A stretch of 64,000 nt of DNA from Lepidurus packardi (Eukaryota > Arthropoda > Branchiopoda > Notostraca > Triopsidae), in NCBI GenBank assembly GCA_023053545.1, contig JAKZAN010000001.1, positions 2,128,565 through 2,192,564 on the forward strand, given 5' to 3'. The first letter of the stretch is position 1, and every line of letters begins with the position of its first letter. Position numbers and translations under genes: made by a program. The notes below the pieces were generated by a model that had not been told where the DNA came from, made no database searches, and was given only the letters and a program-made list of their open reading frames with translations. This document shows positions 62,901 through 64,000 of the stretch, one piece after another.

Positions 62901-64000
62901 TTGACCGGAGTCTCATTTAATGTCTGAAACAGGAACAACTCGAGCGTGAAAACTTCTTTTCTTCTCGAATGTCTCATGCACTGGCAAACGCCCTGCTAGA
63001 GCCATCATCCGCATCTGTTTATCTTGGCATTACTAAAGAAGGCGAGACTTAGTTATCACATTCTTCAAAACTGTCTATAGATACAGGTCGTAAAACACAG
63101 AACAACACGGCTTTAGGGCGAGTCTTTTCGATTCTTGTATTACTTTATGAACAACACAAGTTAGTCAAGTTTCAACCTTCAATATCAGGTCTAGGGTACA
63201 AGGCGGACCCTGACTTAAAGAATGTTTAAATTCAAAATTGGCGCAGAAATCCACGGCTGGAACTGCCCCGAAAGAAAAAGGCCGCATTTTAGGCGGAAGT
63301 TTGGGATTATATTAATCTTGGGCTGTTATTCATATTAGTTGGCTAACGCTTGCTTTATATCGTCTGCATTTAATTGTTACTAGTTACCGCGGCCAAAGGT
63401 AAGCTCGGAAACCGCGTCAGATATTTTGAATTCAAACTTGGCGCCAGAATCGCCGCGACGGTCGCATAACTTGAATACTGGCACCAAGAAAATTGTCTTA
63501 TTTTAAGAGCTAAAACCGCGAAAGGTTTAAAATAATTGTATATATTATTATAGGTGAGTTATAAATTGACGCATTCATGTTGCTTTTATTGTTGTTGGTA
63601 GCAACATTTTTTAATGTCGCAGTTGGAGACCTTGGACATTAGAACTGTTTCGCCCTGCATAAATAATAATTTTTTGTGAGAAGGTTCGGAATCTGATTCG
63701 TTGCTATGAGCTTTAGGAAATGTATTCGTGATTTATTCGGATCCAATAAGCACAGCAAAGAAAAGAAAGGAGGGAAAAAATGCGTAGTACAGTGCATTTA
63801 TTATTCATGCAGCTTTTTTTACGGGTTTCATTTGACAACAGTGCCTGGGTGCAGAACTTTTTTTTTCTTTTCTTTATTAGGCCGACGTAGGCTTTTGCCT
63901 GTTGTCGGATACTGTGTTTTAATCTATTCTACAAAGTCACTAATATCTGTATGTAGTAAAATAACATATTACAGGGGATATAGGTGTTTTGTACACTTAT
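59904..64000. other. Right-end region without a supportable gene
   Basis: 4.1 kb of AT-rich DNA upstream of the LRR gene. It holds a small foldback (61120-61215), an E2F-like pair (63238 and 63438), several T/A runs and GACGTCA motifs (about 60281 and 60571), which resemble CREB/ATF sites. All open frames are short and lack family similarity. Confidence 0.5.
61120..61215. repeat. 96-bp foldback with GGCCACAGTAAAG ends
   Basis: The exact 13-bp inverted termini GGCCACAGTAAAG / CTTTACTGTGGCC enclose 70 bp of unrelated sequence. Possibly a tiny MITE or a hairpin RNA source; no clear target duplication. Confidence 0.65.

Overview
This window is nuclear DNA of an animal with a compact genome. Genes are split by many short GT-AG introns (mostly about 60-120 bp), intergenic spacers are often 150-600 bp, base composition is AT-rich, and poly(A) signals and small DNA transposons are common. 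The gene set (NADK2, SF3A1, RAD23, PXMP4, endoplasmin, JMJD6, an SLC17 carrier, SARA, kinesin-13, MTRF1L, SKP2, a MIF4G protein, KLHL18, a meteorin-like gene, a KIAA2013 homologue and an LRR protein) is that of an invertebrate metazoan. An arthropod such as a small crustacean fits the intron sizes and transposons best, but the species cannot be named from sequence alone. Nothing bacterial or organellar was seen.

Layout. About 0.3-34.9 kb is a dense housekeeping block in which neighbours alternate head-to-head and tail-to-tail: NADK2(-), SF3A1(-), RAD23(-)/PXMP4(+), endoplasmin(-), JMJD6(-)/SLC17(+), SARA(-), kinesin-13(-)/MTRF1L(+), SKP2(-)/MIF4G(+), KLHL18(-). Two young-looking transposon insertions lie inside introns here: a hAT MITE in the SLC17 gene and a TTAA-flanked element in KLHL18. 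About 35-50.6 kb is an accessory, transposon-rich region. It holds an unrecognised proline-rich gene with a TATA promoter, a BEN-domain-like gene, the first two exons of a meteorin-like gene, a hAT element with a second element nested in it, a decayed THAP/DDE transposase, a decayed Myb/SANT-like gene, a perfect 64-bp palindrome and a CATGG-rich tract. About 50.6-59.9 kb returns to ordinary genes: the KIAA2013 homologue (+) and a long LRR gene (-) whose first intron carries an LTR relic and long C/G runs. The last 4 kb shows no supportable gene.

The genes do not form a pathway. Adjacent pairs probably share promoters (RAD23/PXMP4 233 bp apart; kinesin-13/MTRF1L 456 bp; SKP2/MIF4G 594 bp; JMJD6/SLC17 597 bp). 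Several touch protein quality control and ubiquitin (RAD23, SKP2, KLHL18, endoplasmin). The clearest regulatory signal is a composite ER-stress element (ERSE plus ERSE-II sharing one CCAAT) upstream of endoplasmin. Gene spans below run from the start codon to the stop codon including introns; exon limits were read by eye from splice signals and family conservation and may be off by a few bases.
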